Part shown: positions 34,501-44,036 of the stretch, piece by piece
Numbering within the stretch: the stretch's first letter is position 1
Layout of the letters: every line of letters begins with the position of its first letter
From: Verrucomicrobiota bacterium
GTDB taxonomy: Bacteria > Verrucomicrobiota > Verrucomicrobiia > Limisphaerales > JACRJZ01
Reading direction: 5' to 3'
Assembly: GCA_016219875.1 (NCBI GenBank)
Contig: JACRJZ010000124.1
Span: forward strand, 1-64,000
Length of the DNA stretch: 64,000 nt
Translations under genes and position numbers: made by a program
Notes under the pieces: generated by a model
Told to the model about the DNA's origin: nothing
Seen by the model: only the letters and a program-made list of their open reading frames with translations
Databases searched by the model: none

Positions 34501-35146
34501 CGAGGAAGGCATCGACCTCCTGCGGGGTGGGCGGCAGGCCAGTAAGGTCCAGCGTGGCGCGGCGAATCTCCGTGGGCTTGTCGGCTTCGGGTGACGGCTT
34601 GAGCCCCTCCTTCTCCAGCCGGGCCAGCACGAAGCGGTCGATGTCGTTGCGCGGCCACGGCGCGTCTTGCACGGCCGGCGCCAGCGGACGTTCCGGCTTC
34701 ACGTAGGCCCAATGCTCCTGCCACTTTGCGCCTTCCTGGATCCAACGAGTGAGCAGTTCGATTTGCTGCGGGGACAGTTTCTTGTTCGTCCTCGGGGGCG
34801 GCATCACTTCGTCCGGGTCTTGGTTGGTGATGCGTTCCACCAGTTGGCTTTTGGCCGGGTCGCCGGGAACGATGGGAATGGCGCCGGACTTGGCAGGCTG
34901 GAACGGCGCCTCGCGCTGGTCCAGCCGCAGCCCGCTTTTGCGTTTAGCTTCGTCCGGACCGTGGCAGGTGAAGCAGTTGTCTGAAAGGATGGGGCGGATT
35001 TGCCGGTTGAAGTCCACCTCGCCGTTCGCGGTCGCGGCAAAGCCTGCGCGGCTGGCCGCGGCGCAGGCGCACCCTGCCGCCAGGGCGGCCAGCGCCCTCT
35101 GCCTGATTTTCTTGAGGTCCATGAACGCGGTCTTGGACGGTTTCAC
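31541..35146 (-). CDS. PSCyt1-DUF1549-DUF1553 exported cytochrome-like protein
   Basis: 1201 residues (1193 if the ATG at 35122 is used). Signal peptide around ALAALAAGCACAAASRAGFA. Planctomycete cytochrome C domain with one haem site (C58-F-T-C61-H62 in NCFTCHGPDEAKRK) and the distal VMPPPRTNKKLS methionine loop. DUF1549 follows (ERPLAPAVQ ... RYGEHQARYWLDVARYADSH ... MCARCHSHKYDPISQREYY), then an insert of ~400 residues that looks like a carbohydrate-binding beta domain, then DUF1553 (RVTVNRIWQQYFGVGLVKTV ... RRSLYTNWKRQSPPPNML). A second CXXCH (CARCH) could bind another haem. Overlaps the DUF1501 gene by 4 bases, so the two are coupled. Confidence 0.93.
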   Translation of the reverse strand: MKPSKTAFMDLKKIRQRALAALAAGCACAAASRAGFAATANGEVDFNRQIRPILSDNCFTCHGPDEAKRKSGLRLDQREAPFQPAKSGAIPIVPGDPAKSQLVERITNQDPDEVMPPPRTNKKLSPQQIELLTRWIQEGAKWQEHWAYVKPERPLAPAVQDAPWPRNDIDRFVLARLEKEGLKPSPEADKPTEIRRATLDLTGLPPTPQEVDAFLADGRPEAYEKLVDRLLASPRYGEHQARYWLDVARYADSHGYHIDSERSLWKWRDWVIRAFNQNQPFDQFTTEQLAGDLLPHPTTEQKIASGYVRANMSTGEGGAIEEEYQCKYTFDRTETMGTTWLGLTLMCARCHSHKYDPISQREYYGLYAFFNSIDEAIMDGNQPNPAPSVKVPSPAQTQRMEELKKLIDAGQPKLDAPMPELDKAQAAWQERWRQQLSAGWTTLSPHLVHSLRTNGAHLRVLDDKSVLAFGPNPESDAYEFRSFLDAGRLAALRLEAVPHDSLPKKSAARADDGRFRLSEIEAEIIEFDKDGRPGKPKKPKSIRVAADTAEPKFEITNAADAKPDTGWGVAAADVAEPHAALFVLDEPMTVTANAELRVRLRFDASKSRRALGHFRLAVAQNEALVKLLAPPKLPPWQVLGPLKTEGLEHGFTNVYEPELRVDLRATYPGVREDVKWHAKPEFENGKPSLLVQDLHGVHGAFYLFRTIQSPTARQGEISVRADDAFKLWVNGEPVAERAAKKPDDTLLRVPLNLKEGENRFLLKIVTVQGAASFTFKQELIEPDAVSPEVAALLATAGKLGGPQQAQVRNQFRRQNSAAFKKDFDDVARWREENDALDKSIPTTLVAKELEKPRATVILMRGEYDKKEEAVARGMPAILPPFPSDAPTNRLGLAKWLLDPAHPLTARVTVNRIWQQYFGVGLVKTVEDFGVQGEQPSHPELLDWLATEFVRTGWDLKHLHRLIATSATYRQSAKASPTLRARDPENRLLARGPRFRLDGESVRDTALFVSGLLVEKTGGKSVKPYEPPGLWEAVSFNNSQKYVQDVGEGNYRRSLYTNWKRQSPPPNMLLFDAPTREYCVARRPRTNTPLQALALLNDLQFVEASRAFAQRILVEGGADAESRLAYAFRLATARQPGADEVKVLAGILAQQLATFRQDPAAAEKLLHVGGFKARRDLDPRELAAWTTIASLILNLDETLTKG

Positions 35147-35319
35147 TTATGGCATTATTTACACCCTTTGATGCTGGGAGGAAACTGGTTTTTTTCGCCG
35201 CGCGTCACGGCGGCCTCCGACTTGGTCCGCGCAACAGCGGCCACGTCAAGATGCGCCCGGCGAGGCTCAAGGCTGCATCAAGCTCCCGCCCGGCGCACCG
35301 GGTAGCGCTGGTTTTCAAC

Positions 35320-35417
35320 CTGCCGTAGCGCCGACTTGCAGTCGGCTGGCCTCTTCCAACGCTCGCCGGTTGGAAAACCGGCGCTACGGCAGACTCGAAA
35401 GTCTGCGCTACGGCGGC
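35320..35417. repeat. 'CGTAGCGCCGACTTGCAGTCGGC' palindrome, second full copy
   Basis: Same layout as 152-249: TGCCGTAGCGCCGACTTGCA on the left, CCGGTTGGAAAACCGG then CGCTACGGCAG on the right, followed by an extra CGAAAGTCTGCGCTACGGC half. It lies in the 352-bp gap between the PSCyt1 gene and ispF; the rest of the gap holds AT-rich sequence near 35145-35190 that may include the PSCyt1 promoter. Confidence 0.8.
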
Positions 35418-35498
35418 GGTGTCCGGTGTCGCCCGGCGAGGCTCCGCCGCCGCAAAATTGCTTGGTCAGCGGTCGTCCCCGGCTATACTCCGCGCGAC

Positions 35499-35978
35499 AT
35501 GAACCATGTGGGTATTGGTTACGATGTGCATCGTCTGGTCGAGGGCCGAAAGCTCTATCTGGGCGGCGTGGAAATCCCCCATCCGCGGGGCCTCGACGGC
35601 CATTCCGACGCGGACGTGCTGATGCACGCCATCTGCGACGCGGTCTTCGGGGCGGTCGGCGAGGGCGACATCGGCCATTTCTTCCCCAACACCGACCCCC
35701 GCTGGCGAGGCGCCCGCAGCAAGGTCTTCCTCCAGGAAGCCGCGCGCCAAGTCACGTTCCGCGACGGGAAGATCGTGAACATCGACGCCACGATCATCGC
35801 GCAGGAGCCGAAGCTGGCGCCCTACATCGCGTCGATGAAGGAGAACATCGCCGTCGCGCTCGGCATCAACGTGCGCCGGGTCGGCATCAAGGCCACAACC
35901 AACGAACTGCTCGGCTTCATCGGGCGCTCCGAAGGCATCGCGGCGATGGCGGTGGCCAGCGTGGAGCGGACGGGTTGA
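35499..35978 (+). CDS. ispF: 2-C-methyl-D-erythritol 2,4-cyclodiphosphate synthase
   Basis: 159 residues from the ATG at 35499, the standard IspF length. Catalyses the cyclisation step of the MEP isoprenoid pathway. Signature VGIGYDVHRLVEGRKLYLGG provides metal ligands D8 and H10; GLDGHSDADVLMHAICDAV provides H42; GDIGHFFPNTDPRW and KATTNELLGFIGRSEGIAA complete the active site. No other MEP gene is adjacent; the neighbours are a small unknown gene and a C26 peptidase. Confidence 0.97.
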   Translation: MNHVGIGYDVHRLVEGRKLYLGGVEIPHPRGLDGHSDADVLMHAICDAVFGAVGEGDIGHFFPNTDPRWRGARSKVFLQEAARQVTFRDGKIVNIDATIIAQEPKLAPYIASMKENIAVALGINVRRVGIKATTNELLGFIGRSEGIAAMAVASVERTG

Positions 35979-35997
35979 ACTTTGGCTCCTCTCTCGC

Positions 35998-36267
35998 ATG
36001 GCCAAAGCTGAAATCAGTTGGAGGCGCCTCAACGAGGAGGGCGAGAAGTTCCAGGTCTATGCCCAGCGGGTGGGCGGACGCTGGCTCTTTTTCCAACGCG
36101 ACCGCCGGTACGACCGCTGGGAGGAGCAGGCTGATCCGCCGCTCGAAGACTGGCTCGAACTGCTGGACGCCGTCCGCCGGCGCGTCCCGCGGCGCAAGTT
36201 CCCGCCCGACGAGGTAGCGCGGATCGAGCAAGCCATCCGCGAACGGTTTCCCGATACCCAATTTTGA
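35998..36267 (+). CDS. Small protein of unknown function
   Basis: 89 residues, 19 bases after ispF. Highly charged with many arginines and tryptophans (GGRWLFFQRDRRYDRWEEQA), and a helical C-terminal half (VARIEQAIRERFP). No domain recognised. Its stop is 2 bases before the start of the next gene, so it is likely part of an ispF-to-regulator transcript. Confidence 0.75.
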   Translation: MAKAEISWRRLNEEGEKFQVYAQRVGGRWLFFQRDRRYDRWEEQADPPLEDWLELLDAVRRRVPRRKFPPDEVARIEQAIRERFPDTQF

Positions 36268-36269
36268 TC

Positions 36270-37033
36270 ATGAAGTCCGCGCCCCTGATCCTCATCACCT
36301 CCAGCATGCAGAAAGCCGGAGCCGAATTCGGTGATTTCTCGCTCAGCCTTTCCAACCGCTATTCGCTGGCCGTGACCGCCGCCGGCGGCATTCCGTGGGT
36401 CATGCCGAACATTCCGACGCCGGACCTGGCTGCGGAGGCGGTGTGCCGCGCGGATGGCGTGATGCTCACGGGTGGCGACGACCTGCAGCCCAGACTTTAC
36501 GCCCAGCGCCTGCGGCCCGCGCTCCGCAAGACCGTCGGCCCGCCGGAGCCGGAGCGGGACTTGTTCGAGTTGCAGGTCATTTACGAGACGTTCCGCCGGC
36601 GCAAACCGCTGTTCGCGATCTGCCGCGGCTTGCAGATTCTTAACGTGGCGCTGGGCGGCACGATGATCGTGGACATTCCGTCGGAACTGCCGCACGCGCT
36701 CAACCACCGGCGGATGGACCTCAAGGACCAAGTGGTGCATGATGTCGCCGTGGAACCGGGGTCGTTGCTCGCGCGCGTGATCGGCAACACGCGCCTGGGC
36801 GTGAACAGTTCGCATCATCAGGCGGCCGGGCAAGTGGCCGGATTGCTAAAGATCACGGCCCAAAGTGCCGATGGTGTCGTTGAAGGCCTCGAAGTGAGGC
36901 CGGGTGCTGTAGAGAAGATGCCCTTTCTGCTGGCCGTCCAGTTTCATCCTGAGCGGCTGTGCGCGCGCCATCGCGAACACCGGGTGCTGTTCGAGCGTTT
37001 CGTCGCCGCGTGCGGCAAGGGCGCGAAATCGGT

Positions 37034-37037
<4 letters not shown>
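36270..37037 (+). CDS. Peptidase C26 / gamma-glutamyl-GABA hydrolase-like class I amidotransferase
   Basis: 255 residues from the ATG at 36270. The catalytic triad of the family is visible: C118 in PLFAICRGLQILNVALGG, H226 and E228 in VQFHPERL. The substrate-side motif LGVNSSHHQA is also conserved, as in PuuD-type enzymes that hydrolyse gamma-glutamyl amides. The insertion of TGGDDLQPRLY matches the family. Metabolic substrate is unknown; no putrescine-pathway genes are nearby. The next gene starts inside its stop codon (ATGA), so translation is coupled to a sigma-54 regulator. Confidence 0.9.
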
Positions 37038-38377
<1,340 letters not shown>

Positions 38378-38453
38378 GCGCCGCTGACTGCGGGCAACGT
38401 TGAAGTGTTGGAGTGACGCAGTGTTGAAGCAGTCTTGGATTGTCTCGAACCAA

Positions 38454-38554
38454 GAGGCGATTTCAAAACCCCGTAACAGCCGACGTGAGGAGCCTCAAAC
38501 TCCAACGGAAACAAAGCCTCCTCACGTCGGCTGCTACGGTTTTGAAAGAAGCTC
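38454..38554. repeat. 100-bp palindrome family, copy 2
   Basis: Same 26-bp arms as at 22668-22768 with two single changes. Its asymmetric ends are reversed (GAGGCGATTTC on the left, GAAAGAAGCTC on the right) while the loop (AAACTCCAACGGAAACA) keeps the same direction, so ends and loop are inverted relative to each other compared with copy 1. Confidence 0.9.
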
Positions 38555-38560
38555 CCAAGA

Positions 38561-38621
38561 ATCCCATCCCTGCCTGAATCTGATGGGGGCCGTTTCCATC
38601 GGATTCAGGCAGGGATGGGAT
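38561..38621. repeat. Inverted repeat between convergent genes
   Basis: Arms ATCCCATCCCTGCCTGAATC and GATTCAGGCAGGGATGGGAT are perfect inverted copies around a short centre. It lies between the ends of the sigma-54 regulator and comB and is a good candidate for a two-way terminator. A solo half with a similar CATCCCATTCCTCCTTGAAT stretch lies near 51660. Confidence 0.75.
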
Positions 38622-38648
38622 GGTGGTTGGGCCGAGGCCGAGGCCGCT

Positions 38649-39461
38649 TCAACGCTTCATCGCTTTGTCGCTTCCCAGCAGCGTGCGTGGCCGGGCCGGA
38701 ACTGTCACTTGGCCGTCCTTCCCCAGTACCGCCACGACATCCGCCGTGTCGCGCTGGAAACTGAAAGCTACGTCGTCCGCCAGCTCAGGCACACTGAGGA
38801 GTCTCTTGGCGTTGCGCGCGGACTTCACGGCCTCCAGTGGGTCGGCCTTGGCCAGGTTCCACACTTTGCTGGCAATGAGAGCCGAGTCCGCGGCGTGAGT
38901 GAGAGCGAAGCGCGCCTCCAGCAACTCCAGCAACGCCCCCGCCGCCAGCACGTCTTCGTAAGCCGCCTGCTCAAAGGTGCCGGCGCAGACCAGGACCAAG
39001 CTTTCCGGCGGGTGCGTCTCGAACCAAGCGGCCACGGCAGAGAGATTCAGGAATGCGGCCACCACGGTGGTCTGCGCTTCGGCGCAGGCCCGCAACGCGC
39101 GGGTGCCGTTGGTGGTCGTGGTCACAATCGTCTTGCCGCGCACCTTTCCCGCGGTGAATTCGCGCGGTGAGTTGCCGAAGTCGAAGTCCACTCCGCCCGT
39201 CTGCGCCGCGCGAATCCGCAGTCCGTGCCGCTCCCCGGCCAGCAACACGCTGGGATGCTTCGCGCGGAGGGCCAGCGCGTCGGAGATTTCGGACACGGGC
39301 ACGATGGCCGCCGCGCCGTTGGCCAGCGCGGCGATCATGGAGGTAGTCGCCCGCAGCACGTCGAACACGACGCAGGTCGTGCGGCTGAGATCGCGTCCGG
39401 GCAAGGTGTCGAAGTCTGCCGGAGTGAACAGCACCTCCACGGAAGGCAACGGGATGCTCAT
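38649..39461 (-). CDS. comB: 2-phosphosulfolactate phosphatase-like protein
   Basis: 270 residues from the ATG at 39461; the frame is open further upstream through a repeat. ComB removes phosphate from 2-phosphosulfolactate on the route to coenzyme M in methanogens; bacterial homologues are common and may serve sulfolactate metabolism. Family blocks: CVVFDVLRATTSMIAALANG, LLAGERHGLRI, DFGNSPREF, IVTTTTNGTRAL and VCAGTFEQAAYEDVLAAGAL. No other sulfonate genes adjoin it, so its pathway here is open. Confidence 0.88.
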   Translation of the reverse strand: MSIPLPSVEVLFTPADFDTLPGRDLSRTTCVVFDVLRATTSMIAALANGAAAIVPVSEISDALALRAKHPSVLLAGERHGLRIRAAQTGGVDFDFGNSPREFTAGKVRGKTIVTTTTNGTRALRACAEAQTTVVAAFLNLSAVAAWFETHPPESLVLVCAGTFEQAAYEDVLAAGALLELLEARFALTHAADSALIASKVWNLAKADPLEAVKSARNAKRLLSVPELADDVAFSFQRDTADVVAVLGKDGQVTVPARPRTLLGSDKAMKR

Positions 39462-39467
39462 TTGAGG

Positions 39468-39586
39468 CAATCTCAAAACGCCGTCGCGGCGTCTGGGCAG
39501 AGCGCCGTGCTGCAAGGCAGAAGGCAAAAGGCAAAAGGCCGAAGAAAGATGGCGGCACTCTGCCGAAACGCCGCGACGCCCGCGAG
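39468..39586. repeat. 'GCGGCGTCTCGGCAGAGCGCC' palindrome, copy 2, carrying a 7-nt tandem
   Basis: Left arm CGGCGTCTGGGCAGAGCGCC and right arm GGCACTCTGCCGAAACGCCG match the element at 3040-3148. The centre contains a 7-nt tandem (AAGGCAG, AAGGCAA, AAGGCAA, AAGG at 39514-39540). Confidence 0.75.
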
Positions 39587-39611
39587 GCGGTGCAAGAGGC
39601 TCATCGGGCGG

Positions 39612-40361
39612 CTACTTCTTGAACAGGTCGCCGAGGCCCTTGGTGACTTTTTCCGCCGCGCCGCCGGCTTCCTTGCCGACACCCTGGAAGAGCTTCCCGC
39701 CGCTCTTGGTGAGGTCTTTGGCCGAAGCGAGCACGCCGTCGAGCACCGCTTTCATGACCCGGTTGGCCAGTTCGCCGCCGGTGATGCCGTTGGCGTCCTG
39801 GCCGAGGCCGGTGAGATGAATGGTCGGCAACGGCACCGTGGCCGTTCCGACGACTGGCAGGATGACGTTGACCTTGCCGTCCTTGATGAGGAAGTCATCC
39901 ACCTGAAGTTTCTTGCCCGCGGCTTGGTCGGTCTTGTTCGTGCCGGTCGGCTGAGTGCCGCTGCCGCCGGTGGAAGCCTGGAGGTTGTCGAGGATCTTCC
40001 GCAGGTTGTCCGCGCCGAGACCAAACGCCGTGATCTCCGGTCCCACGATCTGCACGGACTCGATCACGATCTTGTCCGAAAAGACGGACGCCGGCTTCAG
40101 GGCCACGCTGACTTCGCCGACCTTGATGGCCGACGGCGCTTTGAATCCTTCCGGGTTGCCCACAAAGATGCCCTTGAGGCTGCCTTTGCCGGACAAGAAG
40201 GAGATGTTGGCTGAGTCGAGTTTGGTTTCCACCTTGGCCACCTTCGGGCCGAAGGTTTCCACGCCGGTCTTGATGATTGATCCCATAAAATACGCCACCG
40301 CCACCACGGCCAGAACCACGATGACGACGAGAACCAGAAAGATGCGGAGAAGCTTTTTCAT
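39612..40361 (-). CDS. AsmA/DUF748-like membrane-anchored protein
   Basis: 249 residues from the ATG at 40361; the open frame upstream is not protein-like. One N-terminal membrane helix (LLRIFLVLVVIVVLAVVAVAY), then a beta-rich domain with the repeated pattern of AsmA-type proteins (KVETKLDSANISFLSGKGSL, GVETFGPKV, FSDKIVIESVQIVGPEI). The C-terminal 50 residues form an amphipathic glycine/lysine-rich helix (KDLTKSGGKLFQGVGKEAGG). AsmA-like proteins act in the envelope, probably in lipid movement. No partner genes adjoin it. Confidence 0.72.
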   Translation of the reverse strand: MKKLLRIFLVLVVIVVLAVVAVAYFMGSIIKTGVETFGPKVAKVETKLDSANISFLSGKGSLKGIFVGNPEGFKAPSAIKVGEVSVALKPASVFSDKIVIESVQIVGPEITAFGLGADNLRKILDNLQASTGGSGTQPTGTNKTDQAAGKKLQVDDFLIKDGKVNVILPVVGTATVPLPTIHLTGLGQDANGITGGELANRVMKAVLDGVLASAKDLTKSGGKLFQGVGKEAGGAAEKVTKGLGDLFKK

Positions 40362-40566
40362 GCCGGCGAATGTGCCGGCGTCGGGCCGGAAAGTAAAGCT
40401 GGAACCCGGCCCGCGCGAACGGTCGGACGCATCAGGATTCCAAGACTGGCTTGGCGGCTGCTTTCTCTGCGACCACGAAGTGTTCAGGCGGGCGGCGCCG
40501 GGGTCTTGACCACCGCAGCAGCGGGCGTTCAAGAGTCCAGGGTCCGCTCCAACCCGGTGCGAGATC

Positions 40567-42126
40567 ATGAGTGCGACCAACATGGTGGCGGAACGAGCAG
40601 GGCGGAGCGCGACGACCGCCTCTGCCCAAACTTTGGATTTGGATGTCCTGGGATTGGACGCGGTGGCCGCCGCGAATGGCGTGTTCGACGGCGAGCTTGC
40701 CCCCAAGCCCAGGCGCTCCTTCACCAAGCTGTCCATCCTCATTGCGGCCTACAACGAGGAGGCGACGCTGCGGGCGTGCGTGAAATCCGTGCTGGCGGCG
40801 CCGTTGCCGGCGGGCCTGGATCGGGAAGTGGTGGTGGTCGATGACGGTTCCACGGACGTGACCTGGGAGATCGCGCAGCGGTTGGCCGCGCATCCGAAGG
40901 TGCGCGTCTTTCGCCAGCCGGAGAATCGCGGCAAGGGCGCGGCGCTGCGGCGGGCCATTGCAGAGATGACGGGCGACGTCGTCATCTTCCAAGACGCCGA
41001 CCTGGAGTACGATCCGGCGGATTACCCGCGCCTGTTGAAGCCGATCCTTGAAGGCAAGGCCGAAGCGGTCTTCGGCTCACGCTTCATCGGGGAAGAGCGA
41101 AAGGTGTTGTACTTCTGGCACACTGTCGGCAACCGCCTGCTCACGTTGCTGGCCAACATGCTCAACAACACGAACCTCACGGACATGGAGACGTGCTACA
41201 AGGTGTTCGTGGCCGACTGCCTGCGGGCCATCCCGCTCGAATCCGACCGCTTTGGCATTGAGCCGGAAGTCGCGGCCAAGGCGGCGCGAAACAAGTTGCG
41301 CACCTACGAAATCCCCGTCAGCTACAACGGGCGCACCTACGAGGAGGGCAAAAAGATTTCCTGGAAGGACGGTCTGGCGGCGCTGTGGTTCATCTTCAAG
41401 TATCGGTTCAGCTCGAACTACGCCGACGCCGGCAAAGTGGCGCTCGACGCTCTGGAACAAGCGCCGCGGTTCAACCAATGGATGTTCGACGCGATCAAGG
41501 GCCATCTCGGGACGCGCGTGGCGGAGTTGGGATCGGGCCGGGGCAACCTGAGCCGCTTGCTCAAACAGCGCGGCAACGTGCTGGTCACGGACAACCGGCC
41601 GGAGTACCTGGACGAATTGCGCGAACGCTGGGGCCACCTGCCCAACGTCCGAGTGGCCCGGCTCGATTTGCTGGAGGCGGACGACTATCACATCCTCTCC
41701 GACTTCCAGGTGGACACGGTGGTGTGCCTGAACGTGCTGGAGCACATCGAAGACGACCTGGGCGTGTTGCAGCGGCTCTATCAGGTCCTGCCGCCGGGCT
41801 GCCGCGTCGTGTTTCTGGTGCCGTTCAATCCAAAACTCTTCAGCCGGTTCGACCAGGAGGTCGGGCATTTCCGCCGTTACCAAAAGGAGGAATTGGAGTC
41901 GAAGATGCAGTCGGCGGGTTTGCGGGTGGAGTGCCAGTTTTACTTCAACAAGGTGGGCGTGATCGCGTGGTGGCTCGGCAACACCCTGCTGGGCCAGCGT
42001 TCGATCACCAGCCGCCAACTCAAGATCTACAACTGGCTCACGCCAGTGTTCCGGGTACTGGACCCTTGCCTGCCGATGTCCGGGCTTTCGACGGTGATCG
42101 TCGCCAGCAAAGGGGCCGCCGCCTGA
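40567..42126 (+). CDS. Family 2 glycosyltransferase fused to a SAM-dependent methyltransferase
   Basis: 519 residues. Residues ~52-280 are a GT-A domain of the dolichol-phosphate-mannose-synthase type: KLSILIAAYNEEATLRACVK, VVVVDDGSTDVTW, ENRGKGAALRRAI, QDADLEYDPADYP and GSRFIGEERK. Residues ~305-460 form a class I methyltransferase: VAELGSGRGNLSRLL (motif I), VCLNVLEHIEDDLGVL (motif IV), then PPGCRVVFLVPFN. The fusion could build and methylate a lipid-linked sugar. The next gene starts 3 bases after its stop and encodes a TMTC-like GT-C protein, so a polyprenyl-phosphate-sugar donor for that protein is a reasonable inference. Confidence 0.9.
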   Translation: MSATNMVAERAGRSATTASAQTLDLDVLGLDAVAAANGVFDGELAPKPRRSFTKLSILIAAYNEEATLRACVKSVLAAPLPAGLDREVVVVDDGSTDVTWEIAQRLAAHPKVRVFRQPENRGKGAALRRAIAEMTGDVVIFQDADLEYDPADYPRLLKPILEGKAEAVFGSRFIGEERKVLYFWHTVGNRLLTLLANMLNNTNLTDMETCYKVFVADCLRAIPLESDRFGIEPEVAAKAARNKLRTYEIPVSYNGRTYEEGKKISWKDGLAALWFIFKYRFSSNYADAGKVALDALEQAPRFNQWMFDAIKGHLGTRVAELGSGRGNLSRLLKQRGNVLVTDNRPEYLDELRERWGHLPNVRVARLDLLEADDYHILSDFQVDTVVCLNVLEHIEDDLGVLQRLYQVLPPGCRVVFLVPFNPKLFSRFDQEVGHFRRYQKEELESKMQSAGLRVECQFYFNKVGVIAWWLGNTLLGQRSITSRQLKIYNWLTPVFRVLDPCLPMSGLSTVIVASKGAAA

Positions 42127-42129
42127 GTC

Positions 42130-43968
42130 ATGAACCAGGCGCGCTTCTTCGGCGGGCCGTGGTCCCGCGTCGTCCTCGCGCTGGCCGTGCTGCTCGTCTG
42201 GGGACAGAGCCTCACCTTCCGCTTCGTGTGGGACGACACGCAGTTCATCGTGGATCTGCCGAGCATCCGGTCCCTGAGCAACATTCCGGCGATGTTCACG
42301 TCGCTGGAGGCGCAGTCCAGCTACCCGCAAGGCTTCAAGCTGTTTCGCCCGCTGCGCACGGCGCATTACGCAGTCCTCTTTGCGATCGGCGGCGGCGAGC
42401 CTCCCAAGCCGTGGTTGTTCCATCTGGCCAACTTGGTCTGGCATGGAGCGACCGTCCTCCTCTTCTACCAAGTGCTCTTGCTGCTCTTCGCCCGGCTGCG
42501 GGCCGACGCGGAGAACGAGCCGGTCGTGCCGTGGCTCGCTTTCCTGACCGCGCTGGCCTTTGCCGTGCATCCGGTGGTGTCGGAAGTCGTCTGCTGGGCC
42601 AAGGGCCTGGACGACATGATGGCTGCGGCCTTCGTCTTGGGAACCGTGTTGATGCTGTTGCGCTGGACGCCAGGCGAGGGCCGCGGGCGCTACCTGGCCG
42701 CGCTAGGGCTGTTTGTCCTTGCGCTCTACTCGAAGCTCTCCGCCATCGCGGCGCCGGCGTTCTGCTTCCTGTTCTTCTGCTCTTTCAAACGGGTTTCGTT
42801 GCGCCAGGGCCTCCTCTACTCGGCGCCCTTCTTTGGGGCCGCGTTTCTCTTCCTGCTTCACCGGCACTGGGTCATCGGGCAAACCAGCCAGACCGAACCC
42901 ATCTCGGGCACCTACGCGCAAACGCTGATCGACATGCTGCCAGTGGTCGCCACGTATCTACGGCTGCTGACCGGGCTTCCGCCGTTTTGCATCGACTACG
43001 GTTTTCTCCGCGGCGGCCATGCGTTGTTCTCCGCGTCCGTCATCTTTGGGTTCGTGTTACTGGCGGCGGTGACCGGCGCCTGCTGGTGGAGTCTGCGCAC
43101 GCGCCAGTTTGTGCTCGCCGGCCTGGGTCTGGCTTGGGTCGGCCTGTTCATGGCGCCGGTTTCCAACGTGGTCCCGACCATGCAGTACGTGGCCGAGCGT
43201 TTTCTCTACCTGCCCCTCCTGGGCTGGCTCTGGGCGCTCGCCAGCCTCCTGGTCCTGGTCCTTCGCCGTGGTCTGAGTGTGGCGCTGGGCGCGGCCGTCG
43301 TAGTCATCTGGTCGGGCTTGGCGTGGAACCGATCCTGGATCTGGCAGGACTCGTTCACCCTTTTCATGCGGAGCAGCATTGAGTGTCCTCCCTGCGAACG
43401 GGTGGAGCACAACGCTGTCACGGCGGCCCTGCGCCTGCCGTTCATGCCCTTCAAGACCGTCCACGTGCCCGGTCAACTCCCACGGCTTTCGCTGCAAAGC
43501 GCAGACGTCTTGCGCACGGCGGATTGGAATAAAGTGGCGGCGACCCTGGAGCAGTTGCAGCAACTCTTTCCATCGAATGCGGCGGTGGCCACGGCCCTCG
43601 GCTTGGCGTGCGCGCAGAAGGGGCGCATCGGCGACGCGATCCAGCACTTCCAACGGGCCGCCGCGCGAACGCCGCGCGATCCGACCGCCTGGAGCAACCT
43701 GGGCATCGCCTTCCAGGACGCGGGGCAGATGCCCGCTGCCGAAACCAATTTGCAGCAAGCTTTGAAACTCGACCCCGGCTGTCTTCCGGCGCTGCAATCG
43801 CTCGCCAAGCTCGCCTGGACCCGCGAAGACTACCAGACGGCGATGAACCTCTTCGCCCGGCTCAAACAGCGCGATCCGGCCAACCCAGACCACGAGTATT
43901 GGCGGAACGAAGCGCGCAAGAAGCTGGAAGCTCGCTCGTCACGCAAGCTCGACGCCGGCGTCCAGTGA
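42130..43968 (+). CDS. TMTC-like polytopic GT-C glycosyltransferase with C-terminal TPRs
   Basis: 612 residues. The first ~410 residues contain about ten membrane helices. The first extracytoplasmic loop carries the acidic pair of GT-C enzymes (WDD, residues 34-36, in FRFVWDDTQFI), and a later block NVVPTMQYVAERFLYLPLLG matches the TMTC/TPR protein family. The C-terminal ~120 residues hold TPR units (ATALGLACAQKGRIGDAIQH, PTAWSNLGIAFQDAGQMPAA). Eukaryotic TMTC proteins transfer mannose from dolichol-phosphate-mannose to proteins; bacterial members are untested. The preceding gene could make the lipid-linked donor. Confidence 0.82.
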   Translation: MNQARFFGGPWSRVVLALAVLLVWGQSLTFRFVWDDTQFIVDLPSIRSLSNIPAMFTSLEAQSSYPQGFKLFRPLRTAHYAVLFAIGGGEPPKPWLFHLANLVWHGATVLLFYQVLLLLFARLRADAENEPVVPWLAFLTALAFAVHPVVSEVVCWAKGLDDMMAAAFVLGTVLMLLRWTPGEGRGRYLAALGLFVLALYSKLSAIAAPAFCFLFFCSFKRVSLRQGLLYSAPFFGAAFLFLLHRHWVIGQTSQTEPISGTYAQTLIDMLPVVATYLRLLTGLPPFCIDYGFLRGGHALFSASVIFGFVLLAAVTGACWWSLRTRQFVLAGLGLAWVGLFMAPVSNVVPTMQYVAERFLYLPLLGWLWALASLLVLVLRRGLSVALGAAVVVIWSGLAWNRSWIWQDSFTLFMRSSIECPPCERVEHNAVTAALRLPFMPFKTVHVPGQLPRLSLQSADVLRTADWNKVAATLEQLQQLFPSNAAVATALGLACAQKGRIGDAIQHFQRAAARTPRDPTAWSNLGIAFQDAGQMPAAETNLQQALKLDPGCLPALQSLAKLAWTREDYQTAMNLFARLKQRDPANPDHEYWRNEARKKLEARSSRKLDAGVQ

Positions 43969-44036
43969 CCCGCTTGTCCGGCCTGTGTGGAATGGGCCGA
44001 TCCACGAACCTTGTCCCCGTAGCGGCCTTTCCAACT

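Noticed and set aside
35145..35190. Rho-independent terminator at a run of T
   Set aside because: The T run is not preceded by a GC-rich hairpin in the right orientation, and it lies upstream of the PSCyt1 gene.
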